Below, piece by piece: positions 19,020-29,877 of a stretch of DNA of 64,000 nt. A program made the position numbers and the translations under genes. Source of the stretch: Macrothele yani (taxonomy: Eukaryota > Arthropoda > Arachnida > Araneae > Macrothelidae); the NCBI GenBank assembly GCA_039090855.1, contig CM077001.1:120716922-120780921 (forward strand), read 5' to 3'. The stretch's first letter is position 1. The number at the start of each line of letters is the position of its first letter. The notes beneath the pieces are model-generated. The model had not been told where the DNA came from. It saw only the letters and a list, made by a program, of their open reading frames with translations, and searched no databases.

Positions 19020-19908
19020 ACCAGGAGAGCAGAAAGAAAGGAAAAAATGTTGTTGCAATACAATATAAATTACTTTTGACACTATTAAATTAGAAAAAAA
19101 TAGTGTCATATTCTCAAATTTCTTTACTTTTTAAGCCTAAATATTAATAAGTCTTTTTGTTTAGGATGGTTTAGAGGGATTAGGGCCGAAAAAGAACTTG
19201 ATTGTCCTAAGAAGAATTATCCTATGAAGAATATTTCTTTCTTCATTGATTATCCTACCACGAAGGAAAAAAAAACAATTAACAGCAAACACCCCCGATC
19301 ATCAGGAAAGTTTTTACAAGCACTCCTCATCGCAACTCGGGGGGAAGTTGGGAAGGTTCCAACACAGCTGTGTTCCCTTGGCTGGAAGTGCCATGAAAGC
19401 AATTTATAGCACAGCAGGCCAGTTAAGATTTCGCCTAAAACAATGAAAAGTGTGGGAAGCGTGAACACCTCCTTTACCTACCACTAAAAGGGACTCGAAA
19501 TTATTTTAACCGTTTCTTTCAAATTAAATACATCGATAAGAACTCGAAAATTCGGAATATCAGCAACAGCAAAAAAAAAAAAAAAAAGATGTTTTTATTA
19601 ATATGAGAAAGTAAAATAACAATTGACAATACAAAGTAGTCGCTTTAAGAATTGATTAACTTCGGTCCGTGAAAACCAAAACAAAACTGAAAATCCAATT
19701 ATATGTTTCCGGGGCCCCTCGAACAGTGAGGCCCTAGGAGGGCGCCTGTTGCGCCTATACAAAAATCCGGCCCTGCTCTTTGTTCTAGTTTGTCTTGTTT
19801 AAATTGTAAGTGTAAAATCAATCATTTCAAGCACAAAATGTATGTACGCATCTCTTCATTTTAGTCTGTTACAGATTTCCCAGTTATACAGTTGAATAGT
19901 TTTAGTAT
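19020..19908. other. Remainder of the hAT interior and right flank
   Basis: AT-rich, with a poly(A) run at 19570-19587. No gene is seen. The hAT right end is at 19775 and unrelated AT-rich flank follows. Confidence 0.5.
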
Positions 19909-20393
19909 GCACAAGATTTGCGAATATCAACAGAGGCGTAACCAGGCACAACATTTGCGAAAATCAACAGAGGCGTAACCAGGCACAACATTTGCGAAAA
20001 CCAACAGAGGCGTAACCAGGCACAAGATTTGGGAAAATCAACAGAGGCATAACCAGGCACAACATTTGCGAAAATCAACAGAGGCGTAACCAGGCACAAC
20101 ATTTGGGAAAATCAACAGAGGCGTAACCATGCACAAGATTTGCAAAAATCAACAGAGGCGTAACCTGGCACAAGATTTGCGAAAATCAACAGAGGCGTAA
20201 CCATGCACAAGATTTGCAAAAATCAACAGAGGCGTAACCTGGCACAAGATTTGCGAAAATCAACAGAGGCGTAACCAGGCAAAACATTTGCGAAAATCAA
20301 CAGAGGCGTAAAAAGGCACAAGATTTGGGAAAATCAACAGAGGCGTAACCAGGCACAAGATTTGCGAAAATCAACAGAGGCGTAACCAGGCAC
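19909..20393 (+). repeat. 37-bp satellite, about 13 copies, made of hAT terminus plus flank
   Basis: The unit is composed of cagaggcgtaaccaggcac (19 bp) and an 18-bp piece like aagatttgcgaaaatcaa. The first part equals the left end of the hAT element at 20375-21090. The second part is the flank, ending in that element's 8-bp target duplication aaaatcaa. Copies differ by a few substitutions (gggaaaatc, gcaaaaatc, cctggcac). Alternating variants between 20126 and 20260 show multi-unit duplication. Confidence 0.85.
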
Positions 20394-20454
20394 TTCAGAA
20401 CCCTGGGAAAACCACAAAATGTTGCGCACCTATCTGTCTTTCTATTTTATATAT

Positions 20455-20645
20455 CATCATCATCAACCAATACCAGTTTGCTGCTGGATGAAGGTCGCCC
20501 CCCAAGTTTCTATCACAACGGTCTGCTTTAGCCAGCCTCCTCCATGTCACTTCGGCACTCGTCCGAATTTCATCCACCCATCTCCCACGTGATATTTTTC
20601 AGAGTTTTTCTATCCCCTGGATCCAGTCTAATAGTTCAGCTGTCC
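20455..20645 (-). pseudogene. RTE LINE 3' end fragment
   Basis: Minus-strand reading gives the RT tail (MDEIRTSAEVTWRRLAKADR...), matching the complete copy at 61 kb, followed by the 3' tail of TGA/ATC repeats (atatatcatcatcatcaacc on the plus strand). It is severely 5'-truncated. Confidence 0.85.
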
Positions 20646-20753
20646 ATCGGTGGACAGCTGAAATAGTATTTGCATATATATATATATTTTATACTGCTTT
20701 ATTACTGCTTCGGAGTTCGAACCTTAGGTACCACATCAAGCGGACGGTATGAA

Positions 20754-20890
20754 TCTGGTAGTCGTGACTTGCAGCCGCAGTAATTATCGAATAGCCCCCA
20801 GATAATCTTTAACAATGTGAGCGACATCTTTATCTTGCAGCGTACTAAAGAAATGGGCCCCGTTGTTGTCGACAAAGGCCGTGGTTTTAC
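20754..20890 (-). repeat. Dispersed segment shared with 45837-45960
   Basis: Reverse complement shares tctgggggctattcgataat and gtcgacaacaacgg with the 45.8-kb locus. One frame of each copy keeps the peptide TLLKI-WGLFDNYCG, and another frame ends in GAIR followed by a stop in both. It may be a fragment of an unrecognised transposon or retrocopy. Confidence 0.45.
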
Positions 20891-21098
20891 TTTAGTTGAC
20901 GAACCGTACCTTAATTTCTGAATATGAGCAACCAACAACCCCTGGGGTAGAAATTCGAATTTTAAGGGTACCAGAAGCTGACGTAGAAGTTTCAATTCCA
21001 ATTTTAATCAGATTGCAAGCAGTGTTTGCGCCCTCTCTTGAGCTGCACACGAAGCAGCCGCCCCGCCTGCCCGCCCTAGTTACGCCTTTGAAAATCAA

Positions 21099-21571
21099 TA
21101 TCTACGGTTTCGGGAACCTATGTTAATACTTCTTTATCTAGTCTTGTTTAGGGAAGCATTTAACCAGGAGACATGAAAAATGGAAACAGCACAAAAGCAA
21201 AAAATAGCGGTGTGTAGTTTTTGGAAAAAAATATTCTCGGTTTTTTCCATTTTTAACTATAAGAAATTCAGCAGTTCTTCGTTCTTTGATGTTTTCCCGA
21301 TTTTTAATTCTACGTTTAAAGCCAAAATATGTAGGTTGAACAAAAAAAAAAACAAAAAAAAAAAAAACACATGCTATATGAATTACACAGGCCGTTCCAT
21401 AAAAACTGAGAATATTTTTTTTTTCGTCAACAGTGCAAAACGGAAAAATAACCATGTAGACTACTAACGCAATTATGGAAGTATCTACAGTAACAGTTAT
21501 TAACGATCGCAGACGATTCCGGTTTTGTTATTGCTCAGTTGTTTAAGGTACGTATGCATTTCGCCATACAG
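21099..21571. other. AT-rich stretch; probable mariner 5' region
   Basis: Long A and T runs (21342-21367, 21413-21423). The segment from about 21387 (ggccgttccataaaaactga) may be the 5' terminus of the mariner that follows. No gene otherwise. Confidence 0.35.
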
Positions 21572-21850
21572 CTATGGAGGTGAGTAATTCAGAGCAAGAA
21601 GTGAAATGCTTTGTGCGATAAAATTTTGCAATCGTTTAAGTTAATGAAAAAAGCTTACAAAGATAAATGTTTGGGTGAGTCAAGGATTTTTAGATGGCAC
21701 CATGATTTTAAAAAAGGGCGTTTGTCGTCAGAACTCTTTTCTAGGCCTGGTCGACTTGAAAGTGTTGTTACTGAGCGTATTGTTAACACTGTTTGGGCAA
21801 TCCTGCGAGAAGGTCGACGAATGACGTGTCAAGACACAGCGGTGTCAACA

Positions 21851-23392
21851 TACACTGGCGTGCAAAAATTATGGACGAGACGGATTTTCGAATGTAACGT
21901 CGTGCAGAAGTGCTCCACATCGACTCAAATCATACCATAAAATCCCTAAGATGTAAGAATATGGGATAAGTGAGCAAATCCGTCCAAACAAGGAATCCAA
22001 AGGATACAAAGGCACTTTATTGAAAAGGTAGCTTCGAGCACAACTGGACAGAAAACAGAAACGTCCATGTTACAGGCGGCTGCCAAGAAAAATCCAGTCT
22101 TTAGTAGGGGACATGATCACCCCTAACTGCGTTGCAGGATTTACAACGTCTGTCCATGCTGAGGACGAGGTTGTCAAGGAGCTGTTGAGCTATCGCGGCC
22201 CATTCCTCTTGTAGCGCCAATCGCAGCTGCGGAATCGTTGCTGGCTGCTGGTGACGTGCGGCCAAGCGTCTCCCGAGAAGGTCCCACACGTGTTCGATTG
22301 GATTTAGGTCCGGGGACCTTGCGGGCCAATCCATGCGTTGAATATCTTCAAACTCCAACAGCTCTGCGACAGCCACTGTACGATGAGGTGCGGCGTTGTC
22401 GTCCGTGAAGAGGAACTCAGGACCCACAGCATCTCTAAACAGACGCACGTGAGGCAGGATAACCTCGGCACAATAGCGGACACCAGTGACTGAACCTCCT
22501 TGAAAGATGTGGAGGTCAGTACGGCTACCAAGCATGATACCGCCCCAAACGAGAACTCCGCCACTTCCAAACCGGTCCCTTTCGATGATGTTGGAGGTGT
22601 GATTGCGTGTTCCCTGCTCTCTCCAGATGTGTATACGTCCAAAATCGCTCATCAGGCTAAATCGGCTCTCACCCGTAAAGAGAACTCGACCCCATTGCTG
22701 ATGTGTCCAGTTCTTGTGTTCCTGGCACCACAGAAACCGCCGTCTCCGATGAGCAGGCGTTAATGGCACACACCGTACTGGTCGTTGTGCAAATAGACCA
22801 CCTTTGTGCAGTCTTCTGGCCACGGTAAAACGCGATAACGGGCGTCCAGTTGTCTGTTGCATGTGCCTTGCGATTTCTCCCGCTGTCTGCCGTCTGTCTT
22901 TTCTCGCCTGTAGGACAATATACCGGTCGTCCGCCGCCGTGGTTGTTTGTAGATGACCACTGCTAAACTCTCGGACAGCTGTTAGTGTCGTTTGAAATGC
23001 TCTCCAAGCTCGTGAAACGATGCTGTGAGCGATCCCGAACTCCTCGGCAACACTAGTCACACTTCAACCTTCTTCCAACTTCCCAATGACGCGACCTCGG
23101 ATAAAGTCATCCAGATGTCGTCTAGTGGATTGCCTGTTGGCCATATCACACGGTGGGAGCAACTCGACGTCGTTCAAATCGATGTACTTCGTGCAATAGC
23201 TTTCACCGAATTGCGGAGCATACACCGCCCGTGTGCTTTATACCCTTCCTACGTCATGCTGCATATATGCGCATGCCCTACCGTATCGGACCCTAGTCTA
23301 TCTCGTGAGTGGTCTTTCGGTCCGTTCTGCCTGCTCGTTCCGCTGTTATGCTAATTTCTCCTCTTCTTCCTTAATTTTTGCACACCAGTGTA
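21851..23392 (-). mobile_element. Tc1 element inserted in the mariner
   Basis: TIRs cactggcgtgcaaaaattat and, inverted, cactggtgtgcaaaaattaa lie inside TA duplications at 21851-21852 and 23391-23392. It is 1.54 kb, the largest and best preserved Tc1 here. Confidence 0.93.
22101..23144 (-). pseudogene. Tc1 transposase, nearly intact, first catalytic Asp is Gly
   Basis: From the ATG at 23144 the frame starts MANRQSTRRHLDDFIRGRVI; one TGA near 23065 (a likely CGA to TGA change) interrupts, then 319 codons are open to the stop at 22101. Order: helix-turn-helix (VAEEFGIAHSIVSRAWRAFQ), RRFLWCQEHKNWTHQQWGRV, FTGESRF where FTDESRF is expected, VLVWGGIM, FTDDNAAPHRTV (second D) and SPDLNPIEHVWDLLGRR (E). 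The C-terminus is complete (CKSCNAVRGDHVPY). About 347 codons, full Tc1 length. The single D to G change would abolish cleavage, so the open frame is misleading. Confidence 0.92.
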
Positions 23393-24050
23393 ATATTCGA
23401 AAAACGTCGGCATTCCGCATTCTACGGGACAAATTGCTGCTGCGTCGTGTGTGTTTCAGATGGGTACCTCATCGGCTGAGGAGAGAACAATTGCTAGCCA
23501 CAGTTCAGGTGTGTCATGAGTGTAAAGAAAGATTGCAAAGGATCCAAACTTTTTAAACACAGTAATAACTGCTAATGAAACATGGGTCCACTATTTCGAC
23601 CCCCTCACGATGCGTACAACGAATGTCTGGAAACACACACTTTTTTTATACTTTTTTTGGCGGACTTTTTTCGCCACCTCTGAAAAAGTCCACCAAATCA
23701 CATCAGATCACAAACGTGTAGTCTACCAGCATGCCATTCCTCCACAAATTACTGTCAATGCTGAGTATTACATTTCAGTCTTGAAGCGTCTGCGACGATT
23801 CGTATCGATTAAGCGACCGAAACTGGTGGGCAAGTGGACCCTACACCATGATAACGCCCGCCCACATGTGGCTGCTTGTGTTCAACAGTTTTTTACGAAA
23901 TGCAGAATTGAAATCATGCCACAGCCGTTGTAAATGCGAGATGTCCTACGAGTGGCATAGATGACATGTACGTTCGAGAGATGGCGCTAGTGCACCAGGC
24001 ACCTCTGTTAACTCCTGTGCCCAGAGTGAGATGCGCAGCGACATTGCGAA

Positions 24051-25090
24051 ATGGAGACGCGGTTAGAAAGTTTCATGTTCCAAGCAGTGATAAGGTTTTT
24101 ATGTTCCAAGAACGTGCCCGCAGCTGAAATTCATCAGCAGCTCGTCGAAGTTTATGATGGCAACGTGATGTCTCGACAACGCGTGGTGAAATGGTGCCGT
24201 TCGTTTCAATCCGGCAGGGTTGATGTGGGGAACCAACATCGCACAAACAGTGGGAGTCTAAGTTCGTCGACGGCAGAGATCAACACTGCGCGTGTGGATG
24301 AAATAATTCAAGACGACCAAAGGGTAATTTTGTGCCATATTGCATCCGCGCTGGGATTGAGAAATGGCGTTGGCCAATGTCTTGTGGTGGACGTTTTGCA
24401 TCACTCCAAGGTTTGTGCCAGATGGGTGCCACGTTCATTATCCGTCAATCACAAAGCAGCACGAATGATGGCATGTTTAATCTTCCTGCAGCATTACCCC
24501 GAAGACTGACAATGCTTTCTTGACCATATTGTGACTGGGGACGAGATCCTTGGCTTCACCACTTCGCTCCCACCAGCAAGAGAGCTGCCATGCAATGGAA
24601 ACACCATGCTCCACCGCCGGTTTAAAGTCACACCGTCTGGTGGAAGAATCATGACAACTGTTTTCTGGGATTTCTTGGGTGTTCTTTTGGTGGACTTTTT
24701 AGAGTATGGACCCACCATCAACGCTGATCGATACTGTGCCACACTGAAAAATTTGCACGAGAGCATACGACGAAACGACCAGGTCTGCTGAGCGATGGTG
24801 TCGTTCATTTAACTCGAGGCCGCACACCGTCAACACCACGCAACACTTGCTCCAAAGTCCGTTGGTAGGCGTGGAAGTGCCTTGCCTACAGCCCGGACTT
24901 GGCTTCTAGCGACTTTTTACCTCTTTCCTGCCCTGAAGCAGCACCTGTCTGGTGCTTGCTTCACGTGTGACGATGACGTGCAAACAGCTGCAACAAACTG
25001 GCTCATCAGCAGAGACATGATTTTTTTCGGTCCAGGATGGACAAACTTGTTGTTCGGTCCATCAAATGTCTAAATCGTCACAGTGATTTC
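24051..25090 (+). pseudogene. Second mariner transposase relic
   Basis: The first 152 codons are open: METRLESFMFQAVIRFLCSK, AAEIHQQLVEVYDGNVMSRQ, RVVKWCRSFQSGRVDV and KVCARWVPRSLSVNHKAARM, a mariner DNA-binding half. After a stop at 24507 it continues HIVTGDEILGF (first D), TVFWDFLGVLLVDFLEYGPT and NADRYCATLKNLHESIRR. The second catalytic region near 24810-24870 is scrambled by frameshifts. YSPDLASSDFYLFPALKQHL (24889-24950) marks the third D, and AATNWLISRD follows. It lies about 110 bp after the interrupted mariner. Termini were not found. Confidence 0.85.
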
Positions 25091-25409
25091 GTCGAGAAAT
25101 AGTACTTCGTGTCCTTTTGTCACATCGCACAAACACTTCTTGGTTGGTGAGTTTTCCTTTCTCCTACTCGAACGTGTAACCTGTTTTTCTGATCGACCGT
25201 CGTATTTCACTATAAAAATTTTCAGCCTTCGAAAAATTTAAATTTCCATTTCATCCACCCCCCTCCTCCCCAATTTTTGAAGACCCCCCCCCCAAAAAAA
25301 AAACAAAAAATTCCTCAGCTAAGCTTTCCCTATGAAATTTCCGAATAAATCCCTGGTAGGACGAATAGTCAGAGGCCAGCTCTTAGTTTTAGACTACTGT
25401 GCCACCTAC

Positions 25410-26118
25410 CAGAGCTGAGACGGGTTGAGCCCGGGCCCGAATCGGGCTCGAGCTGTAGAATATTTACTGTGGCTCGAGCTCGGGAGGGTTCGGGCTCTTA
25501 GAGAGAGGGAAAGCGAGGTAATTTTTTTTATATATAAATGTGATTTTACATGATTTACCAAATGAGACACATTATAGTTGGTAAAAAGGAATTCTTGGGC
25601 AACTGGTTCTGGTTGGGCAGCGGGAATTCGAGATGGCCATTTATTCCGGGCTTGGGTGTGTTTCTGCAGAAAAGAAAAAGCTTTTTCAAGAACTATTGGC
25701 ATTGGATAGTTGATAGCATCTCGACGATATTTTACCCCCTGTCTCTAAGTAGTAGTTCCCTACTAATTCCATTTAGCAACGTACATATTACAGCGCATTA
25801 TGGCCCGATAATATTAGCATAATTTGAGCAATATACAATTGCACCACCGCCCGATCATTTTGAATGCCGGCCGCCCGAAGCACTTCAGGTGGAAACTTAC
25901 AGTTACACTGTAAAAATAGATAGAGGTCCCTTCTCCACTCCCCATATTGCAGGAGGAGGAGAGAGTGGAAATGTGGAAAAGGAGTTGTTTTTTTACTAAC
26001 GGTTGAACAGGTTAGCCAGTTTTCGGGATCGTTCGGGCCCGGGCTCCATCTTGCAATATAAAATTCGGGCTCGGGATGATATGCCACGGGCTTCGAAAAT
26101 TGAGCCCGAATTCAGCTG
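25410..26118. mobile_element. GC-ended hAT MITE, copy 1
   Basis: Starts cagagctgagacgggttgag with gggcccgaatcgggctcgag, ends gggctcggg...gagcccgaattcagctg. The interior (taaatgtgattttacatgat, ggccatttattccgggcttg, gaagcacttcaggtggaaac) is shared with copy 2 over about 700 bp. No clean target duplication is seen here. Noncoding. Confidence 0.65.
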
Positions 26119-26413
26119 TACGAGCTACCCAGCAAGATCCAAGTTGGTACAAAGATCTAAGTGCTGGCCTATGACGGTTCCAGGCCCGTAGACAAACAGA
26201 GAAGTTTGGAGGGGCGGCGGATGATTGAGGTCGGGCAAAGAATATAAAGGAGGTTGGGTAAAAGATATAAAAAAGGTTGTTGTCGTGCAACGTTCCATGA
26301 TACCAGGGCCCGATTGCTGACGTCCCACAGAAAAGACATATGAATGATCTGTATTTCTTGGCATAAGTTTTTTTTTTTTTTTTGCGTCAAGATTCGTTAC
26401 ATCCTGTTCACAT

Positions 26414-27208
26414 CAGAGCCGAGACGGGCTGAGCCCGAAGCAGATCCCGGGCCCGAATCGGGCTCGAGCTGTAGAATATTTACTGCGCTTCAGGCTCGGG
26501 CTATAAGAGAGAGGGAGAGCGAGACAATTTTTTTAAAATATAAATGTGATTTTATATGATTTAACAAATGAGACACTTTATAGTTGGTAAAGGGAATTCT
26601 TCGGCAACTGATTCCGGTTGGGGAGAGGACATTCGAGATGGCCATTTATTCCGGGCTTGGGTGGAAAATGCCATACGCCACGCATTAGTGTGTTTTTGCA
26701 GAGAAAGAAAAATCTTTTTCAAGAACCATAGATATTAGATATAGTTGATAGCTTGCCGACGACAATTTACCCCCTATCTCCACGCAGTAACTCCCTGCTA
26801 ATTCTATTTAGCAACGTACACATTGCAGCGCATTATGGCGTGATAATATCAGTATTATTTGAGCAACATGCAATTGCAGCACCGCCCGATCATTTTGGAT
26901 GTCCGGCCGCCAGAAGCACTTCAGGTGGAAACGAACGGTCAAAGAAAATCGTACAGTTACACTATAAAAATAGATAGAGGTGTCTTCCCTACACCCCATT
27001 TGACAAATACATTGGTTAACTGCAGGGGGAGGAGAGAGTGGAAGTGTGGAAAAGGAAATATTTTTAATTAATGGTTGAATATGTTAGCCAGTTTTCGGGC
27101 TCGTACGGGCCCGGGCTCTATCTTGCAATATGAAATTCGGGCTCGGGTGGGCTCGGGCTGATATACCACGTGCTCGGGCTCCAAAAATTGAGCCCGAATT
27201 CAGCTCTG
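26414..27208. mobile_element. GC-ended hAT MITE, copy 2
   Basis: A 795-bp relative of copy 1 in the same orientation. The ends cagagccgagacgggctgag and, inverted, cagagctgaattcgggctca are terminal inverted repeats. The flanks gttcacat (26406-26413) and gtttacat (27209-27216) form an 8-bp duplication with one change, supporting hAT. Confidence 0.78.
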
Positions 27209-27216
27209 GTTTACAT

Positions 27217-27976
27217 GCGTGTACTCAAAAGAAAAATGCAGAGCATGAGGTTCTGCTTTTTCGCAAGGTTAATAGAATCCATTCCAATTATGCCCTGACT
27301 CAGGACAGTAACTAGACTTTAGTTTCGGGCAAAGGGCGGGGGGAGGGGGGGTTAAAAATAATCCACAGCAAAAATATAAAGTATCTATCTATCAGGGCCG
27401 TAACTATACTTTTGTTTCGGAGTTGTTTTTGTAAATTACGCCACAGCAAAAATTTATCTATCTATCTAATCACTTAACAAAAAATAAACTCTTTAGTTTT
27501 TAGTAGATTAGTATTAGTCAGCGAGTAACGACACATGAACTTACTCTGTATTTACAGAAAAACAAACTGAGCAATATGAGACAGAGATCTCTCATGAAAA
27601 CAACAAGATTACACGAGAGACAGGGCGAAAGCAAGTACAGTCTGAAAAATGAAAATTATAAAAAAAAAATTTAAATCTCCGTCAGGAAGTGGATTTTAAA
27701 ATTTCCAATAACGATGGATGAAGCCACCATACCAAGGGACTGTGACGTTGAATTGGCAGTCTAATAGTTGCCATCATACCATCCCTATGCACGTCGCAAG
27801 AAGAAAACTAACCTCCACCAAGTACGAGGAAATAAATGAGAACGTTCTCAACCTAAACATGTGCATTGTGCTTTCATTTCGCAATTCGCACCCCCATTTC
27901 CTTCTCAAATGACAACACGCTAATTGGAGTTCGCAAATTTCATTCCTCACCCGTGTCAACAGGGGTATGTAACCAT
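27217..27976. other. Noncoding stretch
   Basis: Contains purine-rich DNA (27330-27350), tatc repeats near 27380-27395 and 27455-27470, and no recognisable gene. Confidence 0.4.
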
Positions 27977-27985
27977 TGGCCAACA

Positions 27986-29102
27986 CACGATTGGCCGACA
28001 GTAACGATTGGTCGGCATAACGATTGGCCGACAGAAATGATTAGTCGACATAACCACTGGTCGATAGCAATGATTAGTCGACAGTAACAATTGGTCGACA
28101 GCACGTTTGATCGACATAACGATTGGTCGACAGTAAAGACTGGTCGATATAACGATTAGTCGACATTGGTCGACATAAAATGGTCAACGGAACTTGGAAA
28201 AAATAAAATTTTGAATAAGTGCAAACAGTTTAGCGGTAAATTGCCCCACCGGAAGATTGCCACACACCTTTCAGCAATCCGTAAAATTGCCACACACAGA
28301 AAAATTCTCCCACCGGAAAATTGCCACATGGTTTTTCATTAAGGGGACGAGCACAAATCGCCGTTCGTCCGAGAAACGCTTTGAATGTGTGGCAATTTTC
28401 CGTGTTTCCGAATTATGTGTGGCAGTTTCCCCAAGGTGCCTATACCTAAAGTGACCCGGGGCCCTTTCGGAAATAACATCGTTCAGAAGGATCTCTATAT
28501 AGATTTCACTTAGAGTACAAAAGATGACACGGGGGCCTATTTGGAAATAATATGTTATAATGCCTGCTAATTCTATGTTATAATCCCTGCTACGTACTGA
28601 CCTCTCAAAATGTAACGTTACTTTTTGGAAATAATATCTAAAAGATATTATTTCCAAAAAGTAACGTTACATTTTGAGAGGTCAGTACGTTCTGTGAGGT
28701 ACCGCTGCGAATGTAAACCATAATCCTCTGAACCAATGGTTATCTTGACCAATCCTTGTGTCGACCAATCGTGCTGTCGACCAGTCGTTACTGTTGACTA
28801 GTCGTTACGGTCGACAATCGTACTGTCGACTAATCGTTATGTCAACAAATCGTGCTGCTGACCAATAGTTACTGTCGACTGATCGTTATGTCGACCAATT
28901 GTACTGTCGACTAGTTGTTATGTCGACCAATCGTGCTGTCGACCAATCGTTACTGTTGACTAGTCGTTACGGTCGAACAATCGTGCTGCCGACCAATCGG
29001 GTGTCGACCAATCGTTACTGTCGACTAGTCGTTACGGTCGAACAATCGTGCTGCCGACCAATCGGGTGTCGACCAATCGTTATTCGACCAATCGTGCGAC
29101 TC
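27986..29102. mobile_element. Foldback-like element with tandem-repeat inverted arms (candidate)
   Basis: The left arm (27986-28190) is a run of ~20-25-bp units such as cgattggtcgacagtaa. The right arm (28735-29100) carries the inverted units (ttactgtcgaccaatcg). Between them are short repeats of the type ttgccacacac/gtgtggcaattttcc and a 48-bp-arm hairpin. The sequence tggccaaca occurs at both ends (27977-27985 and 29103-29111) and would be a 9-bp target duplication as made by foldback and MULE elements, but it resembles the repeat unit itself and the outer ends are not exactly symmetrical. Confidence 0.5.
28592..28690. repeat. Perfect 48-bp-arm hairpin
   Basis: Arms 28592-28639 and 28643-28690 (acgtactgacctctcaaaat...) are exact inverted copies with a 3-base loop. 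It lies at the centre of the foldback-like structure. Confidence 0.95.
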
Positions 29103-29111
29103 TGGCCAACA

Positions 29112-29877
29112 GGCAACAGGCCACCACATATTCGAATGTCGGATGTAATTGTAATTCATCTTCTACCGACGCCACTTCTTCTCCTTTACCCTTCCGGCCG
29201 TCTCCGGGTATTTAGACTGAAAACGAAAACAGAGCAGTATTTACCTGAGCACTCGATCTCCGGCTCTCCAGGCACCGCTTTGGACCCTGTGGTCTGTGGA
29301 GTTTCAAATTCAAGATGCAATCACTCACTGTGTTCTCACATTTCTAAACACAACCCATCCCAGCCTGGCATCTTGTTGTTACAAAGAAACAATAATCTAC
29401 GATTCTAAATGCCATTTCTTTTTTGTCTCTCTTAACACGATAAAGAAATAAATAAATAAGTGATCTCAAAAATACCTGATAATAAAACCATTCGGATTAA
29501 TAAAGTACCAGACACAGAGCTTCCGGTACTTCTATAAATTTGTTACTGCTCACCAGTGGGTACAGTGAGAAAAAACAGTCCTTCTGAAGTATGGTTTATC
29601 AAAGGAAATAACAGAAGCAATTCGTAAAAAAACAAAATGAAAAGAAGATAATGGTGACTACTGTTGATCTAATAAATTACACTAAATAAGCGAAAAATTT
29701 TTTTTGCCCAAAACAATTTCGGGGGAGGGGGCCCTAAAAACCTTTACCCTGGATACGGTCATGGGGTTCAAGCTCACCCTCACATTCTCTTGGAGATGTC
29801 CCTGCCTGACTTAATATTCCCGTTTTTTCTGTTTTGCCTTTTCAGTTCTGAATGTACTGCAATATGGAAATCTTTAA
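29112..29877. other. No recognisable feature
   Basis: Open frames at 29112-29408 show no known motif. AT-rich with a G-run near 29718-29732. Confidence 0.35.

Larger units (their letters stand above)
17884..19775. mobile_element. Nonautonomous hAT element hosting a TRIM
   Basis: An 8-bp target duplication ctctttgt (17876-17883 and 19776-19783) bounds a 1.89-kb element whose ends read cagagacgactttagatttt and, inverted, cagggccggatttttgtata, both leading into ggggccctaggcgc-like sequence. This end type and duplication size are typical of hAT. No transposase is recognisable inside. The TRIM at 18430-19019 lies within it with its own target duplication, so it inserted later. A 30-bp sequence next to the left end (17832-17864) is repeated right of the element (19776-19808), so the target was already duplicated. 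Confidence 0.75.
20375..21090. mobile_element. hAT-type nonautonomous element at the end of the 37-bp array
   Basis: The left end cagaggcgtaaccaggcac and the inverted right end caaaggcgtaactagggcgg are terminal inverted repeats. The 8-bp duplication aaaatcaa is perfect (20367-20374 and 21091-21098). The 716-bp interior holds an RTE fragment (20455-20645), a 10-bp-stem palindrome cagctgtccatcggtggaca... (20637-20660) and a segment (20754-20890) also found at 45837-45960. No transposase. Confidence 0.8.
21572..23935 (+). pseudogene. Mariner transposase (mellifera type) interrupted by a Tc1
   Basis: Begins MEVSNSEQEVKCFVR at 21572 and, after frame changes, reads SRIFRWHHDFKKGRLSSELF, RPGRLESVVTERIVNTVWAI and MTCQDTAVST up to 21850. 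A Tc1 occupies 21851-23392. Reading resumes with IRKTSAFRILRDKLLLRRVC, RWVPHRLRREQLLA, HECKERLQR, then TVITANETWVHYFDPLTMRT, where the usual TADETW catalytic D is N. HHDNARPHVAACVQQFF holds the second D. Sequence stops near 23933, so the third catalytic region and 3' terminus are lost. Confidence 0.88.

Noticed and set aside
19909..20393. CRISPR array
   Set aside because: Units are contiguous 37-bp repeats without unique spacers, and the genome is eukaryotic. The same holds for the 50-bp array at 37991-39890.
22304..22763. ORFs on both strands inside the Tc1
   Set aside because: Shadows of the 319-codon transposase frame.
25410..26118. 8-bp target duplication for the first GC-ended MITE
   Set aside because: Flanks ccacctac and tacgagct do not match; only the second copy has a convincing duplication.
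27302..29765. hAT element spanning the foldback region (ends like cagggccgtaact and the inverted catgaccgtatcc)
   Set aside because: Ends are only loosely similar and flanks share no 8-bp duplication.
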